Shown here in pieces: positions 15,664 through 24,564 of a stretch of DNA of 64,000 nt (its first letter is position 1; every line of letters starts with the position of its first letter). Under the pieces are notes generated by a model, which ran no database searches, was not told the DNA's origin, and saw only the letters and a list, made by a program, of their open reading frames with translations. Position numbers and translations under genes: made by a program. The DNA comes from Halorussus salilacus (GTDB lineage Archaea; Halobacteriota; Halobacteria; Halobacteriales; Haladaptataceae), in assembly GCF_024138125.1 (NCBI RefSeq), contig NZ_CP099993.1, positions 558,001-622,000 on the forward strand, read 5' to 3'.

Positions 15664-16095
15664 TCATCCACCAGTGCTATCGACGACCAAGACGGGGACC
15701 TGACCTGCCCGGAGAAGCTCTTCTGTCGTGCTTCCCAGCAGTATCGTCTTGAACGCTGACCGGCCTTTGGCACCCACGACGACGAGGTCGATTTCCCGGT
15801 CTTCGACGTACGCGAGAAGCTCTTCGTACGGAATCCCTTCTCGAATCGAGGTGACGACGGAAACGTCGGGGGGTCCCTCCGTCTCGATGTCTCCGAGTGC
15901 TTGTTCTCCGTCCTCTCGGAGGTTCTGTCGGACGGTATCGGGGTCGACAATGGCGTTATCGTAGCCCGTTCTGGTCTCGATGACGTAGACGGCGTGGAGT
16001 TCGGCTCCGTACTTCCGGGCCAAGTCGAGGGCCTGGCGCGAAGCGCGTTGCGCGTTGTCACTCCCGTCAGTCGCGACGAGGATTCGGTCGTACAT
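15664..16095 (-). CDS. Universal stress protein (UspA family)
   Basis: A 143-residue single Usp domain beginning MYDRILVATDGS. The nucleotide-binding signature (G-x2-G-x9-G-S/T) is complete in VVGAKGRSAF followed by KTILLGST, and the C-terminal VPVLVVD strand is present, so it should bind ATP. The start at 16095 leaves the family N-terminus exactly; upstream codons are not family-like. It is divergent from an SLC13 transporter 156 bp away, a frequent pairing of Usp proteins with carriers, which suggests joint regulation. Confidence 0.92.
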   Translation of the reverse strand: MYDRILVATDGSDNAQRASRQALDLARKYGAELHAVYVIETRTGYDNAIVDPDTVRQNLREDGEQALGDIETEGPPDVSVVTSIREGIPYEELLAYVEDREIDLVVVGAKGRSAFKTILLGSTTEELLRAGQVPVLVVDSTGG

Positions 16096-16251
16096 CGCAT
16101 CCCAATACGTGACGGGGGGCAAAGAACCGGGGGCCGACACGCGATCCGCGAGCGTGCGTTTCCGGTTACAATCGTCCTCGTGCCAGAAACTTCACCGATA
16201 CGTACCGTGTAGCTGTTCGTATCCCGTCGAACACCGACTCAGCACCCAACT

Positions 16252-17781
16252 ATGGACTCTCACGGTCGCCTCTCTGATTTCGTCACCCGACACCAAATCG
16301 GGATGGTTCTGGGACCAGCACTGTTCGCTGGCGTCCTCCTGTCTTCGCCGTTCGACATTCCCGCGTCGGCAAACGCAACACTCGCAAGTACGCTCTGGAT
16401 CGCAGTCTGGTGGGTGACCGAAGCGATTCCGATTCCGGCGACGAGCCTCCTTCCCATCGTACTCTTTCCCCTGACCGGTGTCGTCGACGCGCCAGCGGCT
16501 ACCGCACCGTATGCCGACCAGATCGTGTTCCTGCTACTCGGTGGGTTTCTGCTCGCGCTCGGAATCGAGCGCTGGGGCCTCCACCGACGAATCGCACTCA
16601 CCATCATGCGTTTCGTCGGGGTGCGGTCCGACCGGCTACTGCTCGGGTTCATGACGGCGACCGCCTTCCTCTCGATGTGGATTTCGAACTCGGCGACGGC
16701 GATGCTGATGGTCCCCATCGGGGCCGCTGTCATCGGTTCGGTGTGGGCAGTCGACGAACGGGAGCGGGAGATGGCCGGGGGCGCTGAACAGGGGAATCTC
16801 GTCGCGAGGATTCGTACGGACCCAGACGACCGTCCTGCGACCGACTTCGGACTCGCGCTGATGCTCGGTATCGCGTACAGCGCATCGATTGGAGGCGTGG
16901 CAACGCTGATCGGGAGTCCACCGAACGCCGTCCTCGCAGGCGTGGCAGAATCCCGACTGGACGTGCAGGTCACCTTCCTCGACTGGCTCGTGTTCGCGGG
17001 GCCGCTCTCTTTCGTGTTCCTGCTCGTGACGTGGCTACTGCTGGTGAAACTCCTCGGACCGGAGATTCCACACGAGACGGACCTCGAAGCCATAATCCGG
17101 ACACAGCGGGAGGAACTCGGAGCGATGACACGCGGCGAGCGGCGGGTGTTGCTGGTCTTCGTTCTCGTCGCGGCCGGATGGCTTCTCCGGCCGTTCGTCC
17201 TCCAGCCACTGTTTCCGGCGATTACGGACGCGGTCGTCGCCGTGGTCGGCGGGGTGCTCCTGTTCGTCGTCCCGGCGGACTACGAGAACCGCGAGTTCCT
17301 TCTCGACTGGACTGAGACGACACGCGTTCCGTGGGGCGTTCTCCTGCTTCTCGGAGCCGGATTCTCGCTGGCGAACGGGTTTCGAGAGAGCGGGCTCGAC
17401 GCGGCCATCGCACGGGGGCTGGCCGGTATCGCGGGGGTTCCGACGGTCGTCCTCGTACTCGTCATCGCGACGGTCGTGGTGTTCCTGACGGAGGTCACGT
17501 CGAACACGGCGACGGCGACGGTCTTCATGCCGATCACGGTCGGCCTCGGGCTGACCCTCGGCGTGTCGCCGTTGACGCTGATGGCGACCGTTGCGCTCGC
17601 GGCCTCGATGGCGTTCATGCTCCCGGTGGCGACACCTCCGAACGCGGTCGTCTTCGGCAGTGGCTACGTAACGGTCCCACAGATGTCGCGCACCGGTCTG
17701 TGGTTGAACCTACTGGGTATCCTCGCCATCGTCGTCCTCACGTACGTCTGGCTACCGGTCGCCTTCACGATTTCGGGGTAG
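16252..17781 (+). CDS. SLC13/DASS-family anion:sodium symporter
   Basis: The protein has 509 residues and about 11-12 membrane helices. Both family SNT-type motifs are present: WISNSATAML in the first half, and TSNTATATVF in the second half. The matching hairpin loops GSPPNAVLAG and PVATPPNAVVFG follow. These repeats bind sodium and the carboxylate substrate. Likely substrates are dicarboxylates such as succinate or malate, or sulfate/phosphate, which sequence alone cannot separate. It lies next to a Usp gene and ends before a strong hairpin. Confidence 0.9.
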   Translation: MDSHGRLSDFVTRHQIGMVLGPALFAGVLLSSPFDIPASANATLASTLWIAVWWVTEAIPIPATSLLPIVLFPLTGVVDAPAATAPYADQIVFLLLGGFLLALGIERWGLHRRIALTIMRFVGVRSDRLLLGFMTATAFLSMWISNSATAMLMVPIGAAVIGSVWAVDEREREMAGGAEQGNLVARIRTDPDDRPATDFGLALMLGIAYSASIGGVATLIGSPPNAVLAGVAESRLDVQVTFLDWLVFAGPLSFVFLLVTWLLLVKLLGPEIPHETDLEAIIRTQREELGAMTRGERRVLLVFVLVAAGWLLRPFVLQPLFPAITDAVVAVVGGVLLFVVPADYENREFLLDWTETTRVPWGVLLLLGAGFSLANGFRESGLDAAIARGLAGIAGVPTVVLVLVIATVVVFLTEVTSNTATATVFMPITVGLGLTLGVSPLTLMATVALAASMAFMLPVATPPNAVVFGSGYVTVPQMSRTGLWLNLLGILAIVVLTYVWLPVAFTISG

Positions 17782-17832
17782 GGTCCAGAGAGGGATTTCA
17801 GGTCAGTGGTGTGCCTGCCCCGGATTTCGGAC

Positions 17833-17873
17833 TCGGGCCGCGTACGCGTCGGGACGACGCGTACGCGGCCCGA
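17833..17873. terminator. Perfect 18-bp inverted repeat between convergent genes
   Basis: TCGGGCCGCGTACGCGTC, 5-nt loop, exact complement. It lies 50 bp past the SLC13 stop and 80 bp past the end of the convergent mrp remnant, the place for a two-way terminator. Confidence 0.5.
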
Positions 17874-17950
17874 CTGGAGCCCCGTGGACGCGGTGGGCGG
17901 GGTCCGGGAACGCCGCTCTCTCGATATCTCGTCACCGAACCGCAGTCGGC

Positions 17951-18409
17951 TCAGTCGTCGCCGACCGCGGGGCCCTCCCGCTCGGCGCTGTCGAAGTCGG
18001 GGTGGACCGGGAGTTCCGCGAGGAGGGGGACGTCGTAGTCCTCGCAGATGGCCGTCGCGCCGCCCGACCCGAAGACGGCGTGGTCGTCCTCGCAGTCGGG
18101 ACACCGGAACGCGCTCATGTTCTCGACCACGCCCAGCACCGGCGCGTCGTGGCGGTCGAACAGCCTCAGCCCCTTCCGGGCGTCGTCGACCGCCATCTCC
18201 TGTGGCGTCGTGACGATGACGCCCGCGAGCGGCAGGGTCTGGAGGAGGTTCAGCGACGCGTCGCCGGTGCCCGGCGGCAGGTCGACGATCAGGTAGTCGA
18301 TTGCCCCCCACTGGACCCCCTCGATGAACTTCATCATCACGTTGTTGACCATCGGCCCCCGGAGGACGGCGGGGTCGTCGCCGTCGGCGAGGTCGGCCAG
18401 CACCCCCGT
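17951..18409 (-). pseudogene. Truncated Mrp/NBP35-type ATPase lacking its P-loop
   Basis: The frame encodes the C-terminal half of an Mrp/ApbC iron-sulfur carrier. It opens with GDDPAVLRGPMVNNVMMKF, then the second ATPase motif LIVDLPPGTGDASL, TTPQEMAVDDARKGL, the ENMSAFRCPDC stretch with the cluster-binding Cys pair, and ends HPDFDSAEREGPAVGDD. The N-terminal 110-150 residues, including the GKGGVGKST P-loop, are absent. At about 18403-18412 the sequence joins in another frame to unrelated coding sequence. No start codon suits this frame, so it is read as a broken gene. Confidence 0.7.
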
Positions 18410-18410
18410 C

Positions 18411-18660
18411 GAGTTCGCGGTCGTCCTCGCCGAACTCCTCGACGAGGGCCTCGTGGTACTTCTCGTGGAACTCCCGGTCGCTGAGTTCGCCCGCGACCAC
18501 CCGCTGGGCGTCCTGCGCGAGTTCGACGCCGAGTTCGGCGTCGAACTCGACCGGTGAGTCGTCGTCGGTCGCCGCGGTCCACCTCCGTGGTCGGACCGGC
18601 GATGGCGGTTCCTCCGGGGGTCCGTGTCGCGGAACGGCGGGCGTCTCCCCGTCGGTGCCG
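18411..18660 (-). pseudogene. Remnant of a ferredoxin-N-terminal-like domain fused out of frame
   Basis: In the frame shifted from the mrp remnant, an acidic helical stretch is coding-like: EFDAELGVELAQDAQRVV, then ELSDREFHEKYHEALVEEFG. To my knowledge it resembles the short N-terminal domain that precedes 4Fe-4S ferredoxin subunits of haloarchaeal molybdo-oxidoreductases. It stops making sense at about 18410, where the mrp frame begins. No good start is visible. The assignment is from memory of the family and should be checked. Confidence 0.4.
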
Positions 18661-18700
18661 CCGTCCGACTCGTTCGTCTGCGCGGCCGATTCGCGTGCAT

Positions 18701-19260
18701 ACAGCCGAATCCAGACGCACCGACATCCTAAATCGACGCCGCGATTCCCAGTCGCCGGGGCCTCACGCGAGCGTGTTCGGGACGGCCTATTTGCCTTCGG
18801 TGGTGTCACTCGCGTTCCCCACGAGGACCCGTGTAGCCAATTTCATCGCCCAGCGCGTGGGCGAGCAGGGTCGCCGACTCCACCGTCAGTTCCTCTCCCG
18901 TGTCGTTTACGGTCGGGTGAGTTCGCGTTCGGACATGCCCAGAGCGGTCGACCGGACCGCGCCCCGCGGGGCGCGGTCCGGTCGACGACGTTCCGGACGT
19001 GGTCACGCGTCGAACCGACGGAAGCGCTTGGTGAACGATTCGCACGTCGACGGCCGGAGCGTTGCCGAAACCGACCGGCTTTTGTCGCTTCGGCATATGT
19101 ATTTTTAAATACGAGGACGGACCGATATTTCAGTAGGTGTGGCGCGGGGGGTTCGACGCACGACTCGCGGGGGTTCCGCCGTGACCGAGGAACTCGCGCG
19201 TCGTCGAGTTGCCCTCGCCCACCCGAACAACGCTCGGGCGAACACGTCCATCCAGAACGC
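18701..19260. other. Gene-free spacer upstream of the APC transporter
   Basis: No supported gene. It contains a perfect 40-bp palindrome (18947-18986) and a short AT-rich block at about 19096-19112 (ATATGTATTTTTAAATAC) that looks like a promoter. If that is the promoter of the APC gene, its leader is about 125-150 nt long. Confidence 0.5.
18947..18986. repeat. Perfect 40-bp palindrome
   Basis: GTCGACCGGACCGCGCCCCG followed directly by its exact complement with no spacer. It could form a cruciform or a hairpin with 20-bp arms. Confidence 0.85.
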
Positions 19261-21435
19261 ATGAAGGAACTCGAACGCGACCTCGGACTCCCGTCGGTAC
19301 TCGCCATCAGCATCGGTGCGATGATCGGTAGCGGCATCTTCATCCTCCCGGCGCTCGCGCTCGAAATCGCCGGCCCCGCCGTGATACTCGCGTACGCGCT
19401 GGCGGGGCTGCTCGTGGTTCCGGCCGCCCTCTCGAAGTCCGAGATGGCCACCGCGATGCCCGAGGCCGGAGGAACGTACATCTACATCGAGCGCGGCATG
19501 GGTCCCCTGCTCGGAACCGTCGCCGGGGTCGGAACGTGGTTCTCGCTGTCGTTCAAGGGCGCGCTCGCGCTCGTGGGCGGCGTGCCCTACCTGCTCTTGC
19601 TGGTCGACCTGCCGCTCAAGCCGGTCGCGCTGGGGCTCGCCGCGGTCCTGATACTGGTGAACCTGCTCGGCGCGAAGCAGACGGGGCGGCTCCAGGTCGC
19701 CATCGTCGTGGTCATGCTGGCGGCGCTGGGCTGGTTCGCCGCCGGGAGCGCGCCCGCGGTCGAATCGACCAACTACGCCGACTTCTTCGACGCGGGCGTC
19801 GGCGGCCTGCTGGCAGCGACCGGACTGGTGTTCGTCTCCTACGCCGGGGTCACCAAGGTCGCGAGCGTCGCCGAGGAGGTCGAAGAGCCCGGCCGCAACA
19901 TCCCGCTGGGCATCCTCGGGTCGCTTGCGTTCACCACCCTGCTGTACGTCGCCATCGTCGCGGTGCTGGTCGGCGTGACCGACCCCGGAAGCGTCGCGGG
20001 GTCGCTGACGCCGGTCGCGGTCGCCGCCGAGGCGACGCTCGGACGCGCGGGCGTGGTCGCGGTCATCCTCGCGGCCATCCTCGCGCTCGTCTCGACCGCC
20101 AACGCGGGCATCCTCTCGTCGTCGCGCTACCCGTTCGCGATGAGTCGCGACAAGCTGGCTCCGCCGTCGCTGTCGGGCGTCAGCGAGCGGTTCGGGACCC
20201 CGGTCGCCTCAATCACGCTCACGGGCGCGGTCCTGCTGGCGCTCATCGCGTTCGTCCCGATTCTGGAGATCGCGAAGCTGGCGAGCGCCTTCCAGATCAT
20301 GGTGTTCGCGCTCATCAACCTCGCGGTCGTCGCCTTCCGCGAGGGGAACGCCGAGTACGAACCGGAGTTCACCTCGCCGCTGTACCCCTGGATGCAGGTC
20401 TTCGGGGCCGTCACCGGGGCGGGACTGCTCACCCAGATGGGGACCGTCGCGCTGGCTGGGGCCGTCGTCATCACGGTCGCGAGCGTCGTGTGGTACGTCC
20501 TGTACGTCAGGCCGCGGGTCAACCGCGAGGGCGCGGCGCGAGACGCCATCCGGCGGCAGGTCAGCCGGGACGCGCTCACCGACGTGGACTCCGTCGCGGG
20601 GGGCACCCACGAGGTCCTCGTCGCGCTCACCAAGAACGTCGACGAGGCCCGCGAGCGCGCGCTCGTCGCGCTCGCGGCCGACCTCGTCCGACCCCACGAC
20701 GGCCGGGTGGTCGCGGTCCGGTTCGAGGAGATACCCGACCAGGCCCCCCTCACCGAGGACGCGACCGCCCAGTCGTCGGCCGACGTCTCGTTCGAGACGC
20801 GTGCGGAGTCGCTCTCGGCGGAGTTCGGCGTCGAGGTCGAGGCCGACGAAATCGTGAGCCACGACACCAAACACGCCATCGTCAACTTCGCCGACCGCCG
20901 CGAGGTCGACTCCGTGGTGGCCGAACACGAACCGCTCCGGCTCCGGTCGCGGCTGTTCGGCGACCCCATCGACTGGGTGGTCCGCCACGCCCCCTGCGAC
21001 GTGCTCCTCGTCGACAACCTCGGGTACGACGACCCCGAGAACGTCGTCGTGACGGGCGACGGCGAGCCATATCCGCCGCTGGCGCTGAACGTCGCCGAGG
21101 CCGTCGCCGCGGCCAACGGCGGGAGCATCTCGCTGTGGTACCCCGCGAACCCCGACAGCACCGACCAGCAACTGCGCACGATACGCGACTACCAGTCCGA
21201 GCTGTCGGAGATGCTCTCGGTTCCGGTCCGGGCGGAGTCCATCCGGACCGACGGCGGGCAGTTGCCTCGCCCCGACATGCTCGTGCGCCGCGGTGCCGAC
21301 CACAGGCTCCGGGGCGCGCTGTTCGACGACCGGCCGACGTTCCCCGGGCTGGGCTGTACGACCGTCACCGTCCATCCCCACGAGACGCGTCGGCCGCCGC
21401 TCGTCCGTCAGCTGGTGGAGCGGTACCTGCTGTAG
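19261..21435 (+). CDS. APC-superfamily amino acid transporter with C-terminal Usp-like domains
   Basis: The protein has 724 residues. Residues 1-430 form about 12 membrane helices of the amino acid-polyamine-organocation fold; the first carries IGAMIGSGIFILP, the substrate and sodium-binding break in helix 1. Residues about 455-600 and 600-724 are soluble and resemble one clear and one diverged universal-stress domain (HEVLVALTKNVDEARERAL near 468). The soluble part may sense nucleotides and gate transport. Start chosen at MKELERD because the family begins there; a frame continues upstream without homology. It ends before a two-way hairpin. Confidence 0.9.
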   Translation: MKELERDLGLPSVLAISIGAMIGSGIFILPALALEIAGPAVILAYALAGLLVVPAALSKSEMATAMPEAGGTYIYIERGMGPLLGTVAGVGTWFSLSFKGALALVGGVPYLLLLVDLPLKPVALGLAAVLILVNLLGAKQTGRLQVAIVVVMLAALGWFAAGSAPAVESTNYADFFDAGVGGLLAATGLVFVSYAGVTKVASVAEEVEEPGRNIPLGILGSLAFTTLLYVAIVAVLVGVTDPGSVAGSLTPVAVAAEATLGRAGVVAVILAAILALVSTANAGILSSSRYPFAMSRDKLAPPSLSGVSERFGTPVASITLTGAVLLALIAFVPILEIAKLASAFQIMVFALINLAVVAFREGNAEYEPEFTSPLYPWMQVFGAVTGAGLLTQMGTVALAGAVVITVASVVWYVLYVRPRVNREGAARDAIRRQVSRDALTDVDSVAGGTHEVLVALTKNVDEARERALVALAADLVRPHDGRVVAVRFEEIPDQAPLTEDATAQSSADVSFETRAESLSAEFGVEVEADEIVSHDTKHAIVNFADRREVDSVVAEHEPLRLRSRLFGDPIDWVVRHAPCDVLLVDNLGYDDPENVVVTGDGEPYPPLALNVAEAVAAANGGSISLWYPANPDSTDQQLRTIRDYQSELSEMLSVPVRAESIRTDGGQLPRPDMLVRRGADHRLRGALFDDRPTFPGLGCTTVTVHPHETRRPPLVRQLVERYLL

Positions 21436-21461
21436 GGTCGCCCGACAGCCCCGCGGTCGGC

Positions 21462-21493
21462 CCGACCGAGTCGCCGGTCGGCGACTCGGTCGG
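21462..21493. terminator. Perfect 14-bp inverted repeat between convergent genes
   Basis: CCGACCGAGTCGCC, 4-nt loop and complement, lying exactly between the stop at 21435 and the convergent stop at 21495. Likely serves both transcripts. Confidence 0.5.
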
Positions 21494-21494
21494 C

Positions 21495-22544
21495 CTACTC
21501 GCCGAGACCGCTCGCCTCGACGAACCGCCGGACGGCGGCGTAGCCCGCGAGCGCGACGACGACGTACGCGACCACCATCGCGTGGGTGAGCGCGGTCGGA
21601 CTCCCGATGGCGAGCTTCGCCACCGTGTTTGCGGGCGACTCGGGCAGGAGGTAGGTCGCGCTGACCACCACCAGTATCCCCATCGAGAAGAGGAACTGAG
21701 CCTGCTTGCGGTCGCGCAGGCGGAGCGCAGACAGCGCGCCCATCGAGACCACGCCCACCGAGAGCGCGGTCACGAGCAGGAGTATCTCCGCGGCGTTCGA
21801 GACGCTGGTCCCGTTGAACGACAACAGCGCGAGCCACGCACCCGCTTGCAGGGGCGCGAGGACGCCCATCGCGATCAGCTTCCCGTCCACGATGTCGCCC
21901 CCCGTCAGCGGCGCGACCCGGAGGAGTTCGAGCGTGCCGCGGTCGTACTCCTCGGCGATGGCGTCGACCGTTACGCTCCCGCTGAGGAACACGGGCAGGA
22001 ACATCAACAGGGGGATAAGCACCGTGTAGGTGAACCCGAAGTAGGGGCTCGACTCGCCCTCCGGGGGGAGCGGGACGGGCGCGCGTTCGAGCCGGTCGGC
22101 CAGTCGCTGGCGCTCGCTGCGCTCGAAGGCGTCCAGTACCTCTCGAATCTGGGTCACGACCAGCGTGGTCCTGACGTTGCCGTCGGGCGCGACCGCCCGA
22201 ACCTCGGCGCGCCCGTCCGACCCGCGCTCGACGTGGAGGACGGCGTGGACCTCGCCGCGCTCGAAGCCCTCCATCGCGGCCTCTTCGGAGCCGTACTCGA
22301 CCGCGCGCCACCCGTCCTCGGCCTCGATGACCGGGACGATGTCCTCGCCCGCCTCGCCCGAGACGCCGAACTCCACGACGAGTTCGCCCGAGACCGACCC
22401 GGGGTCGTACAGCGACACCAGTCCCACCGCGAGGAACGACGAGAACGCCGCCACGAACAGCTGGATGAGGATGGCGAGCACGATGGTCTTCTCGCTTCGC
22501 AGGGAGGCGAGTTCCCGCCGGGCGACCGTCAGGCGCTTACCCAA
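21495..22544 (-). CDS. ABC-2 type permease (NatB-like)
   Basis: A 349-residue ABC-2 permease. A first helix near residues 23-45 is followed by a large extracellular domain (about 50-165) and five helices from about 165 to 340. The motif EEYDRGTLELLRVAPLTGGDIVDGKL is typical of sodium- or drug-export permeases of the NatAB type. The start overlaps the upstream gene by 8 bp, so translation is coupled. With the fused permease-protease and the ATPase upstream it should make one exporter. The substrate is unknown. Confidence 0.88.
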   Translation of the reverse strand: MGKRLTVARRELASLRSEKTIVLAILIQLFVAAFSSFLAVGLVSLYDPGSVSGELVVEFGVSGEAGEDIVPVIEAEDGWRAVEYGSEEAAMEGFERGEVHAVLHVERGSDGRAEVRAVAPDGNVRTTLVVTQIREVLDAFERSERQRLADRLERAPVPLPPEGESSPYFGFTYTVLIPLLMFLPVFLSGSVTVDAIAEEYDRGTLELLRVAPLTGGDIVDGKLIAMGVLAPLQAGAWLALLSFNGTSVSNAAEILLLVTALSVGVVSMGALSALRLRDRKQAQFLFSMGILVVVSATYLLPESPANTVAKLAIGSPTALTHAMVVAYVVVALAGYAAVRRFVEASGLGE

Positions 22545-24564
22545 GGTGGCTCACCACCGTTAGGTTGTAGGCGGCGTGAACCAGCGTCGCCACCACGAGC
22601 GTTCCGGCGTACCAGTAGCGGTCCCGACTCGCGCCGTAGGCGGTCGTCGCCGCGGTCACCGCGTGAAGCGCGAGCGGTGCGAGCAGAAGGCCGACCAACA
22701 CGAGCGGCGAGGTCTCGACGCCCAGCCCCGTCACCGTCCCGAACGCCGCCTGCCCGAGTTCGAGGTCGGGCAGGCCCACCAGCTGTGCGAGTGCGGTCGC
22801 CTTCTCGCCGACGAAGAAGCCCAGTCCGGAGAGAAATCCGAGGAGGGCGACCGACCCGCGCGTCGGCTCGAACCGACCGTGGGCGAACCCCGCGTAGACG
22901 CCGACGCTCTTGGCGACCTCCTCGATGAGCGCGATGGCGACCAGCAGGACCGGAATCGACACCTCGACCGGCAGGGCGAACAGGAGCGCCACCGCCAGCA
23001 GTTCGGCGACGAAGACGAACGGAATCGAGAGCGCGCTGAGTTTGGCGACGCTCCGCGGGCCCGAGAGCTGGCCGTCGAGCGCGTCGAGGAACTTCAGCGG
23101 GACCGACCGCTGGGTGAACATGTCCTCCTCGCGGTAGACCCCCGCGCCGAGCGCGAACAGCACTCCCGCGGTCAGCGCGAGCGGGAGCGTCGAGAACGCG
23201 TAGTCGGCGAGCGCGACCTCGCCGCCGCCGAGCGCCCGCACCACCAGCGTCAGCGGCGAGATGGCCGCGATGGGATGCACGTCGGTGAAGATGGCGGGGA
23301 TGAACGCGTAGGAGGTCAGGAACACCGACAGCGAGACCGTAACGAAGGTGAGTTCCTTGAACGACCGCGAGAACATCGCGCCGACGAACGAACTCGCGAG
23401 GAAGACGAGCGCGATGGGGACCACCGCGGCGACCGAGACCGCCGCTGTCGCCGCGATTTCGAGCGGCGCGTCGCCCCCGGCGGGGGTCAGCGCCGCGATA
23501 GCGAGCGCGGTCAGCGTCGCGATGGCGACCATCCCGAGGAGGTACGGCAGGGTCTTGCCCGCGATGATGTCGCCCCGCGAGACCGGCGACACCAGCAGGA
23601 GCTCTCCGCGGTCGTTGACCCGCTCGTTCAGCACGCTGGAGGCGTACGCCTGGATGACGAAGTTCATCGGCAGGACGAACGCGAACGCCAGCACCAGCGA
23701 CTCGAAGGGGAACGGCGGCGTGATGTCGGCGGGCGTGCCGCCGGTCGCGTCGTCGGCGAACAGTGGTTCGGCGTCGTTCACAGAGGCCCCGTCCTGCCCG
23801 AGGTCGTTCCCGCTCGAACCGCCGGAGTCCGTCGTCTCGGAGCCCGCCGGGCGTTCGTCGGTATCGTCCGAATCGGGCGATTCATCGCCCGATTCGGATT
23901 CCGAGTCCCCGCCGTTCGTTTCCACCGGTACCGTTTGCTCACCGTCGCTCTCTCCGGAGTCGGCATCGCGGTCATCGCTACCTCGGGAACCGTCCCTGTC
24001 TCGGCTCTCCTCCGAATCGTCCTGCGCTGCTGTCTCGGCCGAGTCGTCGCTCGCGTCGGTACCGCCCGGACCGCTCCCGTCGCCGAACTGTCGGTCGGGG
24101 TCGGTCGGCGAGTCCTGCTCGGCGTAGCGCAGCGAGACGTTCACGGGAAACGCCGCCGCCCGGTCGGATTCCTCGCCCATTCGAGCGTCGTTGTAGGCCT
24201 CGACGGTGGCCCGGAGTTCCGAGGCGGCGGCCTGTCCCTTCGGCGAGGGGTCCCACCGCACCTGTCCGGGTGGGCACGCGGGCGTCTCGGCGGTGCAGAC
24301 GGTCACGTCGGCGTTCTCCGAGTCCGGGTCGACCGCGACGAACGTCGGGTCGGCGACCACCGGACCGTGGTACGGGCTGTCGTCGGCGACCCCGACGCGG
24401 TAGATGCCGTCGTCGAGCGCGACGCCCTCGCTGGCGACCATCGGCGCGAGCGCCGCCATCAGAACGAGGACGACCCCGACCGCCGCGAGCGTCCGGCGGT
24501 CGAGTTGGCCCGCGTTCCTGCTGACCTCCCACCGCGCGATGCGCAGTGTCTTGTCGGGCTTCAC
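22537..24564 (-). CDS. ABC-2 permease fused to a PrsW-type intramembrane metalloprotease
   Basis: The protein has 675 residues. It starts with a membrane helix (about 24-42). A long outside domain (45-290) includes an Asp/Glu/Ser low-complexity linker (about 160-265). ABC-2 helices with VSRGDIIAGKTLPYLLG occupy 290-490. The last 185 residues are a PrsW/CPBP-like protease: EEVAK (548-552), FFVGEK with E587, H634 in LALHAV and H663 in VHAAYN, all in membrane helices. PrsW proteins cut membrane anti-sigma factors in bacteria; a target here is unknown. It overlaps the ATPase gene by 4 bp and the next permease by 8 bp. Confidence 0.87.
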   Translation of the reverse strand: MKPDKTLRIARWEVSRNAGQLDRRTLAAVGVVLVLMAALAPMVASEGVALDDGIYRVGVADDSPYHGPVVADPTFVAVDPDSENADVTVCTAETPACPPGQVRWDPSPKGQAAASELRATVEAYNDARMGEESDRAAAFPVNVSLRYAEQDSPTDPDRQFGDGSGPGGTDASDDSAETAAQDDSEESRDRDGSRGSDDRDADSGESDGEQTVPVETNGGDSESESGDESPDSDDTDERPAGSETTDSGGSSGNDLGQDGASVNDAEPLFADDATGGTPADITPPFPFESLVLAFAFVLPMNFVIQAYASSVLNERVNDRGELLLVSPVSRGDIIAGKTLPYLLGMVAIATLTALAIAALTPAGGDAPLEIAATAAVSVAAVVPIALVFLASSFVGAMFSRSFKELTFVTVSLSVFLTSYAFIPAIFTDVHPIAAISPLTLVVRALGGGEVALADYAFSTLPLALTAGVLFALGAGVYREEDMFTQRSVPLKFLDALDGQLSGPRSVAKLSALSIPFVFVAELLAVALLFALPVEVSIPVLLVAIALIEEVAKSVGVYAGFAHGRFEPTRGSVALLGFLSGLGFFVGEKATALAQLVGLPDLELGQAAFGTVTGLGVETSPLVLVGLLLAPLALHAVTAATTAYGASRDRYWYAGTLVVATLVHAAYNLTVVSHLG
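23869..23896. repeat. 12-bp inverted repeat inside the linker of the permease-protease gene
   Basis: CGAATCGGGCGA, 4-nt loop, complement, within the acidic low-complexity linker coding region. It may arise from repeated Asp/Ser codons. Confidence 0.5.

Noticed and set aside
20209-22311. A 700-residue protein antisense to the APC gene
   Set aside because: Third-position pattern matches a shadow frame of two real genes.
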